A model generated the notes under the pieces. It saw only the letters and a list, made by a program, of their open reading frames with translations, did not search any database and was not told the DNA's origin. Shown in pieces: positions 1 to 5,346 of a stretch of DNA of 6,504 nt. The number at the start of each line of letters is the position of its first letter. The first letter of the stretch is position 1. This stretch comes from Promethearchaeota archaeon. GTDB lineage: Archaea > Asgardarchaeota > Lokiarchaeia > Sigynarchaeales > SOKP01. Both the position numbers and the translations under genes were made by a program. Where the stretch lies: positions 1 through 6,504 of the forward strand of contig JAUXAJ010000288.1 in NCBI GenBank assembly GCA_030620005.1, read 5' to 3'.

Positions 1-233
1 AGATTTTCACGATCTTAACTCCATCGAACGCCATTTTCTTTCGTTCTCCCAGTTTGATATCCCTTAATACGTGCTTAAATGCTCTTTCACTCGTGGTAAC
101 CTCGATTTATATGCGAGAAACTTAATATTCTATCGTTGTAAAAAAGCAATATGTCAATTATAGCAAATTCCCCGCCAAAAACAACGATTTTGGGCGATAA
201 TGTATTCTCAATGTGCTTCAAAAGGTGTTCCAT
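1..233 (-). CDS. Hypothetical protein, 5' part, cut by the left edge, apparent frameshift near 101
   Basis: I do not recognise the family. From the ATG at 231-233 the product begins MEHLLKHIENTLSPKIVVFG and stays open to a TGA at 87-89. In the frame one base further on, from about position 106 to the window edge, another protein-like stretch follows (VTTSERAFKHVLRDIKLGER, then KKMAFDGVKIVKI). Neither frame is open across the whole region. Dropping one G from the GG at about 100-101 joins them into a single continuous product of about 77 residues that runs off the left end. I infer one gene with a real or sequencing frameshift. Alternatively, a short protein ends at 87 and a second gene starts at the ATG at 32-34. 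No membrane segment or diagnostic motif is visible. It is transcribed divergently from the GTPase locus and shares the short AT-rich region 234-286 with it. Confidence 0.5.
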
Positions 234-250
234 GACGTCATAGATTACAA

Positions 251-268
251 AATATAATTTTAAAATTA
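251..268. promoter_or_regulatory. AT-rich divergent promoter region with a 14-bp perfect palindrome
   Basis: Only 53 bp separate the divergent starts at 233 (minus) and 287 (plus). Positions 255-268 (taattttaaaatta) form a perfect palindrome inside a TATA-like tract that could serve either strand. It lies about 20-30 bp from both ATGs, which fits archaeal TATA spacing for leaderless or very short-leader mRNAs. No Shine-Dalgarno sequence precedes the ATG at 287. AT-rich palindromes are common by chance, so operator activity is not claimed. Confidence 0.4.
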
Positions 269-286
269 AAAAACACACACACGAAA

Positions 287-466
287 ATGAAGATCCTTCT
301 CTTTGGACCGCAAAACGCTGGTAAGACAAGTCTCATGCGAACGACGTGCTTGGGATACAATTTTATGAAAGTTGTTAAATGTTTTGCATTCGACCATTTT
401 TTTCTTTTAAAAATTTTTTTTAATAAAATATATTTAAAAACACTTTATAATATTATATCTTTATAA
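287..466 (+). pseudogene. Truncated duplicate of the Rag-like GTPase N-terminus (P-loop only)
   Basis: The ATG at 287-289 opens a 59-codon ORF ending in TAA at 464-466. Its first 30 residues include an intact Walker A motif (GPQNAGKTS) and the segment LMRTTCLGYNFMKVV. From the second residue they match the start of the GTPase encoded about 221 bp downstream. Comparing 290-376 with 511-597 codon by codon, 12 of 29 codons differ and all differences are synonymous (74 of 87 bases identical). Homology stops abruptly after the double valine. The remaining 28 or so residues are Phe/Leu/Ile/Lys-rich and come from AT-rich DNA that looks non-coding. The G2-G5 motifs are absent, so it cannot be a complete GTPase. 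It is most likely the remnant of a tandem paralogue that lost its body. A translated minigene or an assembly artefact mixing strain variants is also possible. Confidence 0.7.
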
Positions 467-495
467 TTATTATTTTTTAATTAATGATTATTTAT
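380..495 (+). promoter_or_regulatory. AT-rich spacer upstream of the GTPase, candidate TATA elements
   Basis: Between the end of the duplicated segment and the GTPase the DNA is almost entirely A and T, with long T and A runs. TATA-like strings occur near 428-436 and 446-457, a reasonable distance upstream of a transcript that would carry the SD-like site at 496-502. Apart from the tail of the truncated ORF there is no coding signal. The composition is so AT-biased that TATA matches are expected by chance, hence low confidence in any one box. Confidence 0.3.
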
Positions 496-502
496 AGGTG
501 AT
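496..502 (+). promoter_or_regulatory. Strong Shine-Dalgarno-like site (AGGTGAT) without a properly spaced start codon
   Basis: AGGTGAT matches the archaeal anti-SD complement (GGAGGTGATC) over seven bases. The usual 5-8 nt spacer would place initiation at about 508-511. The codon there, 508-510, is TTT, and it aligns exactly with the ATG at 287-289 of the upstream copy. The ATG at 501-503 overlaps the site itself and is followed after two codons by a stop (ATG AAA TTT TAA). This decides against a simple ATG start for the GTPase. Confidence 0.55.
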
Positions 503-510
503 GAAATTTT

Positions 511-597
511 AAAATACTGTTGTTTGGACCGCAGAACGCGGGTAAGACGAGTCTCATGCGAACCACGTGCTTAGGATACAATTTCATGAAAGTCGTG
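511..597 (+). repeat. Downstream copy of an 87-bp direct repeat (the other copy is at 290-376)
   Basis: The two copies lie in the same orientation with a 221-bp offset and are 85% identical at the base level by hand alignment. They are 100% identical at the protein level over 29 codons from the KILLFG segment to the double valine. The repeat covers the P-loop of the GTPase. The offset is not a multiple of three, so the two copies lie in different frames of the plus strand. Confidence 0.85.
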
Positions 598-1452
598 AAC
601 TTGAAGCCAACCAAGGGTGTGTCCCGAGAAAATTTTATCTTTAGAGGGATAATGGAATTAAATATTTGGGACGCTGGGGGACAAGAACGCTACATGGAAC
701 GTTATTTCTCGGATAAGCGGGAGGTAATATTCTCAGAAATTACTACTTCTGTATTTATGGTAGATTCAACAGTAACCGATCCAAAAGTTCGCGAAATTTT
801 TGATAAATATTTAGAATATCTTTTTGAGTATAGTCCACATCTTCAAAAAGTTTATGTCTTGATAAACAAAATAGATTTAGAAAATTCACGAGAAGACGAG
901 TTTTTCGAATTACTTACTAGCGGAATGGACGAAGAATTGCGAAATAAAGTCATGTTTACTCCTGTATCTGTAAAAGAAGGTAGTGCTCAGCACAGATTAA
1001 TCGAAATTCTTGATTACGAGATACAAAAAAGCACAATTAGCATGCAAAAGCTTGGAAAGATCAGGCATTTAATAGACCAATTAAAAACAGACACATCTTC
1101 GGAATACCTGTTATTTAATCAACCTGATGGATTACTAATTGCTTCTACATTTGGAAAATTTGAAATAAAACCACTTCAATTCATGAAATTAGAATTAGGC
1201 ACGGTAGAATCCAACATTTATCAAATTTATCAAAACATCATGGACCTATTAAATACAACACCCACGCCTTTAAACCTATCAATGATAGTCTACGAATCAG
1301 AAAATAACTTAGTGTTACTTAAGGACGTGCACGAAGGAGCAGTTTTAATGTGTGTCACTAAAAGTAAAAAGCCAGAGGTTTTTTCAGGTGTCATGAATGC
1401 GTTTTCAGGTGAAATTTTCGATGAAATCAAGGATTTCATTAAAAACATGTGA
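520..1452 (+). CDS. Rag/Gtr-family small GTPase with C-terminal roadblock/longin-like domain
   Basis: A GTP-binding regulatory protein. Numbering from the TTG at 520: P-loop G1 GPQNAGKTS (3-11), G2 threonine T31, G3 WDAGGQE (50-56), G4 NKID (116-119), G5 probably TPVSVKE (147-153). The stretch after G3 (YMERYFSDKREVIFSEI) and the later EYSP before G4 match the Rag/Gtr pattern rather than Ras, Rab or Arf, although the P-loop wording is Arf-like. G3 carries the Gln expected of an active RagA-type enzyme. Residues from about 178 onward, including PDGLLIAS, look like the roadblock/longin fold that Rag proteins use to dimerise. Eukaryotic Rags work as heterodimers at lysosomal membranes in nutrient signalling; in archaea the role is unknown. 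No in-frame ATG exists. The frame opens after a TGA at 502-504 as N-F-K-I-L-L-F-G. TTG 520 is the ORF boundary used here, but it would cut the first beta-strand (KILLFG) preceding the P-loop, so the true product probably starts near 508. Confidence 0.87.
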   Translation: MFGPQNAGKTSLMRTTCLGYNFMKVVNLKPTKGVSRENFIFRGIMELNIWDAGGQERYMERYFSDKREVIFSEITTSVFMVDSTVTDPKVREIFDKYLEYLFEYSPHLQKVYVLINKIDLENSREDEFFELLTSGMDEELRNKVMFTPVSVKEGSAQHRLIEILDYEIQKSTISMQKLGKIRHLIDQLKTDTSSEYLLFNQPDGLLIASTFGKFEIKPLQFMKLELGTVESNIYQIYQNIMDLLNTTPTPLNLSMIVYESENNLVLLKDVHEGAVLMCVTKSKKPEVFSGVMNAFSGEIFDEIKDFIKNM

Positions 1453-1488
1453 ATAATAATAATAAAGAAATAACAAAAAATAATAGGA

Positions 1489-1494
1489 TTTTTT
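1489..1494 (+). terminator. Poly-T terminator candidate after the GTPase gene
   Basis: A T6 run lies about 37 bp after the GTPase stop codon, in the convergent gap between this gene and mtd. Archaeal transcription commonly ends at T-tracts without a hairpin. The gap also holds a short AAT tandem repeat (about 1452-1464) and two copies of the string AATAGGATT (about 1482-1490 and 1514-1522), with no coding signal. Confidence 0.4.
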
Positions 1495-1565
1495 ATACTA
1501 CTAACTCTTTATTAATAGGATTATTGTTCCTTATCAATAACTATAAAATAATTTAAAATTAAATT

Positions 1566-1574
1566 AAAAAAAAA
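1566..1574 (-). terminator. Poly-T terminator candidate after mtd
   Basis: A run of nine A on the plus strand reads as T9 on the minus strand, about 30 bp downstream of the mtd stop at 1605-1607. It fits an archaeal T-tract terminator for the leftward transcript. Confidence 0.45.
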
Positions 1575-1604
1575 TTAGTTTAGTTTTTCAATCTTTTAAC
1601 CGTA

Positions 1605-2444
1605 TCATGCTTCTTTTTCATGCAAGCTTTTTTTTGTTAATAAGTGTTGTTTCGCATGATGTGGCTTTCTCAACACCGTGTCGTTAGATTTTTCAATTTC
1701 TCTTGCTTCGTCACACATTAAGGCAGCAGTCCTCATCATTTCGTGAGATGCAGCCAATAAAGGCATGTATTCGTCTCTTTCTTTAAGCTGAAAGCAAGCC
1801 TTGCCTGTTAATTTAGAAACTGAAGCAGCTAACTCAAAAGCAGCGATAGCTTTTGTTCTTGCGTAAGGATTTGAGAATCCTGCGGCTTTCGTGGCGTTAG
1901 TGGCATTAACTATTATTTGAGGTAGCGTGGGTTGTTTACCTTCTAACATGTCCATGATTACTTTATTTAATTCATCAGCTAAAATGTTAAAAACGCCAGT
2001 TATAGCAAGAACTTTCAACAAATCAGCATTAAACACGCTCATTTCTACAGGATCCAAGTAAGGACGTCTGGCCCCAATCATGCTATCTGCCCCCACGAGT
2101 ATATAGCCCATGTTCTTTTCCTTAATTTCGTCAACAGCTTTTTTTGCTGGCGCGTCAGATATAATAATGGTTGGGATGTTTCCCGCCATCTCGCGCGCGG
2201 CTTTTGGTCCTTTAAGAGCAGCGTTAGGTGACGACATTAAAATTAATTCAGGTTCCCATTTTAATAAATCTTTCATCGTTTCGGTACACAAGTTTGGAGG
2301 GTGCATCTTAGCACCTGAAGTTACTTCGTAGACGTTTATTCTCGTAGCTTCAGCTCTCTCATCCATTAAAAAGGCTAGTAATAATGAAGATCCAATTGTC
2401 CCATTTTTAAGGATTCCGATTTTTAATACTTTTTCTTCACTCAT
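1605..2444 (-). CDS. mtd: F420-dependent methylenetetrahydromethanopterin dehydrogenase
   Basis: Mtd reversibly reduces N5,N10-methenyl-H4MPT to methylene-H4MPT with reduced coenzyme F420. It is a cytoplasmic step of the archaeal methyl branch (Wood-Ljungdahl pathway or methanogenesis). The 279-residue product has the usual family length of about 275-285. Hallmarks visible: the N-terminal KIGILKNGTIG region (8-18), where many methanogen homologues read KCGN(I/L)G; SGAKM (43-47); KGPKAAREM (78-86); GYILVGADSMIGARR (113-127) followed by YLDPVEM (129-135) and FNADLLKVLAITG (138-150); NPYARTKAIAAFE (192-204); ASHEMMRTAA (232-241); and DEAREIEKSNDTVLR (245-259). These conserved blocks make the assignment firm. 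The ATG at 2442-2444 is preceded by AAGGTCAT, a weak SD-like string, and by a TATA-like box about 30 bp upstream. It is divergent from ftr, which encodes a neighbouring step of the same pathway, and convergent with the GTPase gene. Confidence 0.96.
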   Translation of the reverse strand: MSEEKVLKIGILKNGTIGSSLLLAFLMDERAEATRINVYEVTSGAKMHPPNLCTETMKDLLKWEPELILMSSPNAALKGPKAAREMAGNIPTIIISDAPAKKAVDEIKEKNMGYILVGADSMIGARRPYLDPVEMSVFNADLLKVLAITGVFNILADELNKVIMDMLEGKQPTLPQIIVNATNATKAAGFSNPYARTKAIAAFELAASVSKLTGKACFQLKERDEYMPLLAASHEMMRTAALMCDEAREIEKSNDTVLRKPHHAKQHLLTKKSLHEKEA

Positions 2445-2473
2445 TTTTCATGACCTTAATTTCATTGTATTAA

Positions 2474-2481
2474 AATATAAA
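2474..2481 (-). promoter_or_regulatory. TATA-like box for mtd
   Basis: On the minus strand these bases read TTTATATT, close to the archaeal TATA consensus. The box ends about 30 bp before the mtd ATG, so transcription would begin only a few bases upstream of the start codon. The position, more than the sequence alone, supports this call. Confidence 0.45.
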
Positions 2482-2482
2482 T

Positions 2483-2502
2483 AGATATTACGATCAATAT
2501 CT
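2483..2502. promoter_or_regulatory. Inverted repeat AGATATT-N6-AATATCT, candidate operator
   Basis: Two perfect 7-bp arms separated by six bases form a 20-bp dyad directly abutting the mtd TATA-like box on its upstream side, within the shared mtd/ftr promoter region. Its size suits a dimeric helix-turn-helix regulator. By rough estimate, one such AT-rich dyad is expected by chance in a region of this length, so it is only a candidate. Confidence 0.25.
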
Positions 2503-2601
2503 TTTATTTTTTAACGTTCAATTTTTAATATTTTTAATTTTTTGAAAGGTTTTACATAAAAGCTTTAATAAAATCACAAATAAATATGACATATAACAAA
2601 A

Positions 2602-2609
2602 TTATATAT
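2602..2609 (+). promoter_or_regulatory. TATA-like box for ftr
   Basis: TTATATAT lies about 32 bp upstream of the ftr ATG, giving a predicted transcript start only a few bases before or around the ribosome binding site. The remainder of the 196-bp divergent region (2445-2640) is AT-rich, with no ORF or RNA gene that I can see. Confidence 0.4.
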
Positions 2610-2627
2610 TCACTTATTAAAAAAAAA

Positions 2628-2634
2628 GGATGAG
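2628..2634 (+). promoter_or_regulatory. Ribosome binding site of ftr
   Basis: GGATGAG, a partial match to the archaeal SD consensus, lies six bases before the ATG at 2641. It supports that start, as does the homologous N-terminus (ELNGVEIEDTYCEAF), which begins as in other Ftr proteins. Confidence 0.5.
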
Positions 2635-2640
2635 AAAAAA

Positions 2641-3549
2641 ATGGAATTAAATGGAGTTGAGATTGAAGACACCTATTGCGAAGCATTTGGCGGGTTCTTT
2701 TCTCGAATTTTGATAACTGCAATAAATGAGAAATGGGCTAAAATCGCCGCTCAAGTTGCAACCGGATATGGGACATCTACAATTCATTGCGACGCAGAGG
2801 CTGCCATAGATGTCGTGGTCCCCTCAAGCGAAACGCCAGACAACCGTCCTGGAGCGGCAATAATGTATTTTATTTCAGATAAGAAGAAGGTTGGTAATGT
2901 TGTCATGAACCGATTAGGACAATGCGTGTTAACTTGCCCAACTACCGCTTGTTTTGACGCTTTGAGTGGATCCTTAGATCCTGAAAAAGAATTTGACATA
3001 AAGATCGGGGATAATCTGAGATATTTTGGTGATGGATTTGAAAAAAAAATTGAAAGTCCCTGTGTTGGATGGAGCATTCCTGTAATGGGTGGAGAGTTCA
3101 TAGTTCAAGGGACAGCAAAAGTTGGAAAAGGTATTGCTGGAGGAAATTTCTTGATAATTGGAAAAGATCAAGTTTCAACTCTCGAGGCCGCAGAAAAATC
3201 GGTTGATGCGATTAAGGACGTTAAAAACGTTATCGCTGCATTTCCGGGAGGGGTGGCAAGATCAGGTTCTAAAGTTGGTTCAAAATATAGTTTTCTTGGT
3301 GCTTCAACAAACCACGCCTATTGCCCAACGTTGAAAACCACGGTTGATGATTCACAATTAAAGGCTGAGGATAATTGCGTTCTCGAGATAATTTTAGATG
3401 GTGCTACTGAAGAAGCAATAAAAACTGCGATGAAATTGGGAATTGAAGCAGCGGTAAAAGTACCAGGCGTTAATCGTATTTCAGCGGGCAATTATGGAGG
3501 CAAACTGGGTAAGTTCCAATACAAACTTCACGATCTCGGATTAGGATAG
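2641..3549 (+). CDS. ftr: Formylmethanofuran-tetrahydromethanopterin N-formyltransferase
   Basis: Ftr transfers the formyl group between formylmethanofuran and H4MPT, linking the CO2-fixing Fwd/Fmd complex to the H4MPT methyl branch in the cytoplasm. The product has 302 residues against about 297 for characterised enzymes. Family blocks run from end to end: N-terminal NGVEIEDTYCEAF (4-16), ITAINEKWAKIAAQVATGYG (25-44), ETPDNRPGAAIM (64-75), RLGQCVLTCPTTACFDA (91-107), YFGDGFEKK (128-136), GGEFIVQ (150-156), GIAGGNFLI (164-172), FPGGVARSGSKVGSKYSFL (201-219), STNHAYCPT (222-230), and C-terminal PGVNRISAGNYGGKLGKF (275-292) ending in LHDLGLG. The gene is complete, with an ATG preceded by GGATGAG. 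It is divergent from mtd across a 196-bp AT-rich region, suggesting shared control of two steps in one pathway. The mch step lying between them is not in this window. Confidence 0.97.
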   Translation: MELNGVEIEDTYCEAFGGFFSRILITAINEKWAKIAAQVATGYGTSTIHCDAEAAIDVVVPSSETPDNRPGAAIMYFISDKKKVGNVVMNRLGQCVLTCPTTACFDALSGSLDPEKEFDIKIGDNLRYFGDGFEKKIESPCVGWSIPVMGGEFIVQGTAKVGKGIAGGNFLIIGKDQVSTLEAAEKSVDAIKDVKNVIAAFPGGVARSGSKVGSKYSFLGASTNHAYCPTLKTTVDDSQLKAEDNCVLEIILDGATEEAIKTAMKLGIEAAVKVPGVNRISAGNYGGKLGKFQYKLHDLGLG

Positions 3550-3555
3550 ATTTTT

Positions 3556-3561
3556 AAAAAA
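3556..3561 (-). terminator. Weak T-tract terminator candidate for the surface-protein operon
   Basis: A minus-strand T6 run inside a near-palindromic GATTTTT/AAAAAATC element lies about 36 bp beyond the stop of the leftward operon. The whole convergent gap is only 47 bp and is AT-rich, so the exact site is uncertain. Confidence 0.25.
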
Positions 3562-3589
3562 TCAATATAATAAAAATAACACTTTAAAA

Positions 3590-3598
3590 TTTTTTTTT
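3590..3598 (+). terminator. Poly-T terminator candidate after ftr
   Basis: A T9 run about 40 bp after the ftr stop. It overlaps the TAA stop (3597-3599) of the convergent surface-protein gene, so the two transcription units end back to back. Confidence 0.45.
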
Positions 3599-5339
3599 AT
3601 TTTAACTTTCTTTTAATTTTTCTTTGTGGAGTTCTTGGCGTTTCGTCCTGTTTTTTTGGTTTAACCTTCTTCACGCCTTTTTCTTCTGCCTCTTTTTTCT
3701 CTGGCACGGTTTTTTTCTTGACAGGTTTTTTCTTGGATGCTACTTTTTTTGGTTTAACTTTATCATCCTTCACGATAGGTGTTTTAGTTTTAATAATTCC
3801 TTTTTTGACAAAGTAATATAGAAGTCCAATTCCTCCTAAAATACCTATTGTTAAACCCATTATAAAAGTAATCCATTGAATTGAATCACTTACGATATCG
3901 GGAGTTATTGTAATTTCTTGAGGTGCAGTATTATAATCGAAGTCAAGACCTACACATTCACCGTCTGTATCAGTCACATTAACGTAAACATACCAAACAC
4001 CTATCATCAAATCAACAGTTCTAATAGAAATAGTTACATTCTCAAAGTATTCCCGAGTGATATTATACCAATTATTGTTCTCGTCAACGAGTATAACCGT
4101 GATATAAGCAATTCCCTCTTTATCTGAAACATTAAACGTAAAGACCAGTTTTTCTCCATACATTATCGAAATACTTTCCTCCATCGATAAATCATTAATT
4201 TTATAACCATTTATAATAGGAGGATTATTTTTTACGATAATTGAAGTATAATACGAGTCTGTCCCGCCATTTTTATCTCGTGCTGTAATATTTACATTGT
4301 AACTTCCTATTGGCTTTATTGCTCCAACTGAAAAAGACACTTCGTGTGAACCGTCATTATTGTTGATAAAATTATCCTTATCAATGCTACCTTGAGGGTC
4401 TTCTAGAGTCATGGACACGTTAATATTACCATGGGCGTCGTCAGCATCGCTTACATTCAGATTGATTCGACAACTTTTTGTTCGATATATAGAAGTTGAA
4501 GAAATACTTATGGTTGACACAACTATTCGTGGATTATAATTTATTATCCTAAATTCATAATATTCTTCTGTCCAAATGTCATTTTGCGACATGTTTACTT
4601 TTATATAGTAATATTTGTTCAATTCAGCGAACCAACCATCAATTTCAAGGATAAATTGATACGGATTAACTGTTAGGTTAATGAATTTCTCCTTGCTTTC
4701 AGCTCGATTTTTTTCGTCAACAACGGAAATATTCCAGCTACTGATTGATTCATTGAACAACATGTCGGCTTTCAGGAACTGACCTCTATAATACTCAGAA
4801 CCATTAAGTCCCACCATGCAGCTTGAAATGATAGTAAAATTGGTATGAGTCGTTTGAGTGTTTAATTGAATCCAATCTTCTTTTGTAAGTCCTGTTGCAT
4901 TATAAATCAAAAAACTAACAGTTTGAAATCCTAAAGGGGCGTAATATTCAGGCGAATATGTGTATGAAAAAAGCATCGGTCCAACTTTACTCATGTTATA
5001 TTCATTTACAGAATTATTTGTAAATGTTATTTCCATGTACGTAATGTTAGCACCTTGAAAACCACTAACATCAATAGTAATATTGATTGACTCAAACACC
5101 CGACGAACAATTGTAGTATTTCTGGTAATATTATCGTAGGGTAATGGAATTTCGTTAGAACTTAATTTTGGTTTAATTTTACTGTTAAAATCTTCAAGAT
5201 TTTTCGCGTTAAGGTTAAACTCATCATCTTTCGAGACGGTAAAAGAATTTGAATCGTTCGAATTCAACGCAAGGACAAGTACAATGCCAGTAATTATAAA
5301 TAGAGCTAAAAGGCCGTTAAGACAGTGTCGATACTTCAA
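3597..5339 (-). CDS. Membrane-anchored Ig-like surface protein with Lys/Pro-rich cytoplasmic tail
   Basis: A predicted cell-envelope protein of 580 residues with no enzymatic motif. A hydrophobic N-terminal segment (about 9-25) after a short basic lead is a signal peptide or anchor. The ectodomain (about 28-486) is beta-rich and appears to hold about four Ig/cadherin/PKD-like modules: roughly 72-148, 175-268, 270-371 (with NVSDADD at 295-301) and 372-478 (NVSDKEG at 403-409). The latter two end or begin at NNPP-type linkers. I count 21 N-X-S/T sequons, all in the ectodomain. A transmembrane helix (about 488-510) follows, then a roughly 70-residue tail with about 27 lysines, dominated by KKK, PKK and EKK clusters, which should face the cytoplasm. 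The start is TTG (5337-5339). No ATG lies in frame upstream before a TAA at 5355-5357, and the hydrophobic segment supports this start. It follows the upstream gene by 7 bp. An adhesin, S-layer-associated protein or receptor is possible; partner and function are unknown. Confidence 0.75.
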   Translation of the reverse strand: MKYRHCLNGLLALFIITGIVLVLALNSNDSNSFTVSKDDEFNLNAKNLEDFNSKIKPKLSSNEIPLPYDNITRNTTIVRRVFESINITIDVSGFQGANITYMEITFTNNSVNEYNMSKVGPMLFSYTYSPEYYAPLGFQTVSFLIYNATGLTKEDWIQLNTQTTHTNFTIISSCMVGLNGSEYYRGQFLKADMLFNESISSWNISVVDEKNRAESKEKFINLTVNPYQFILEIDGWFAELNKYYYIKVNMSQNDIWTEEYYEFRIINYNPRIVVSTISISSTSIYRTKSCRINLNVSDADDAHGNINVSMTLEDPQGSIDKDNFINNNDGSHEVSFSVGAIKPIGSYNVNITARDKNGGTDSYYTSIIVKNNPPIINGYKINDLSMEESISIMYGEKLVFTFNVSDKEGIAYITVILVDENNNWYNITREYFENVTISIRTVDLMIGVWYVYVNVTDTDGECVGLDFDYNTAPQEITITPDIVSDSIQWITFIMGLTIGILGGIGLLYYFVKKGIIKTKTPIVKDDKVKPKKVASKKKPVKKKTVPEKKEAEEKGVKKVKPKKQDETPRTPQRKIKRKLK

Positions 5340-5346
5340 TAATCTC

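Noticed and set aside
234..329. N-terminal extension of the left-edge gene to an upstream ATG at 329.
   Set aside because: It would run through the AT-rich promoter and antisense to the duplicated P-loop. The ATG at 231-233 starts the protein-like stretch.
371..497. GT...AG intron-like segment between the two P-loop copies (GTTGTTAAATG to TTTATAG).
   Set aside because: The flanks encode the same protein segment twice, so splicing would produce a duplicated P-loop rather than a sensible protein. GT and AG matches are trivial in such AT-rich DNA, and spliceosomal introns are not expected in archaeal genes.
287..607. A 221-nt archaeal bulge-helix-bulge intron whose removal would give one intact GTPase mRNA.
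   Set aside because: I see no bulge-helix-bulge pairing, and the removed segment would contain a silently diverged copy of the exon, which fits gene duplication rather than an intron.
1452..1464. AAT tandem repeat after the GTPase stop.
   Set aside because: It is a very short microsatellite-like run in an AT-rich gap, with no evidence of function.
2110..2331. Open frame of 73 codons on the plus strand inside mtd.
   Set aside because: It lies fully antisense to the well-conserved mtd gene and has no family resemblance.
2784..3171. Minus-strand open frames of 105 and 65 codons inside ftr.
   Set aside because: They are antisense shadows of the conserved ftr gene and show no protein-like conservation.
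2641..3549. Initial reading of this gene as methenyl-H4MPT cyclohydrolase (mch).
   Set aside because: The N-terminal NGVEIEDTYCEAF, the PGVNRISAGNYGGKLG block and the length match Ftr throughout, not Mch.
3624..4127. Plus-strand open frames of 65 and 69 codons opposite the surface-protein gene.
   Set aside because: The first is a Phe/Trp-rich shadow of the Lys-rich tail; the second is antisense to the ectodomain. Neither has a coding signal.
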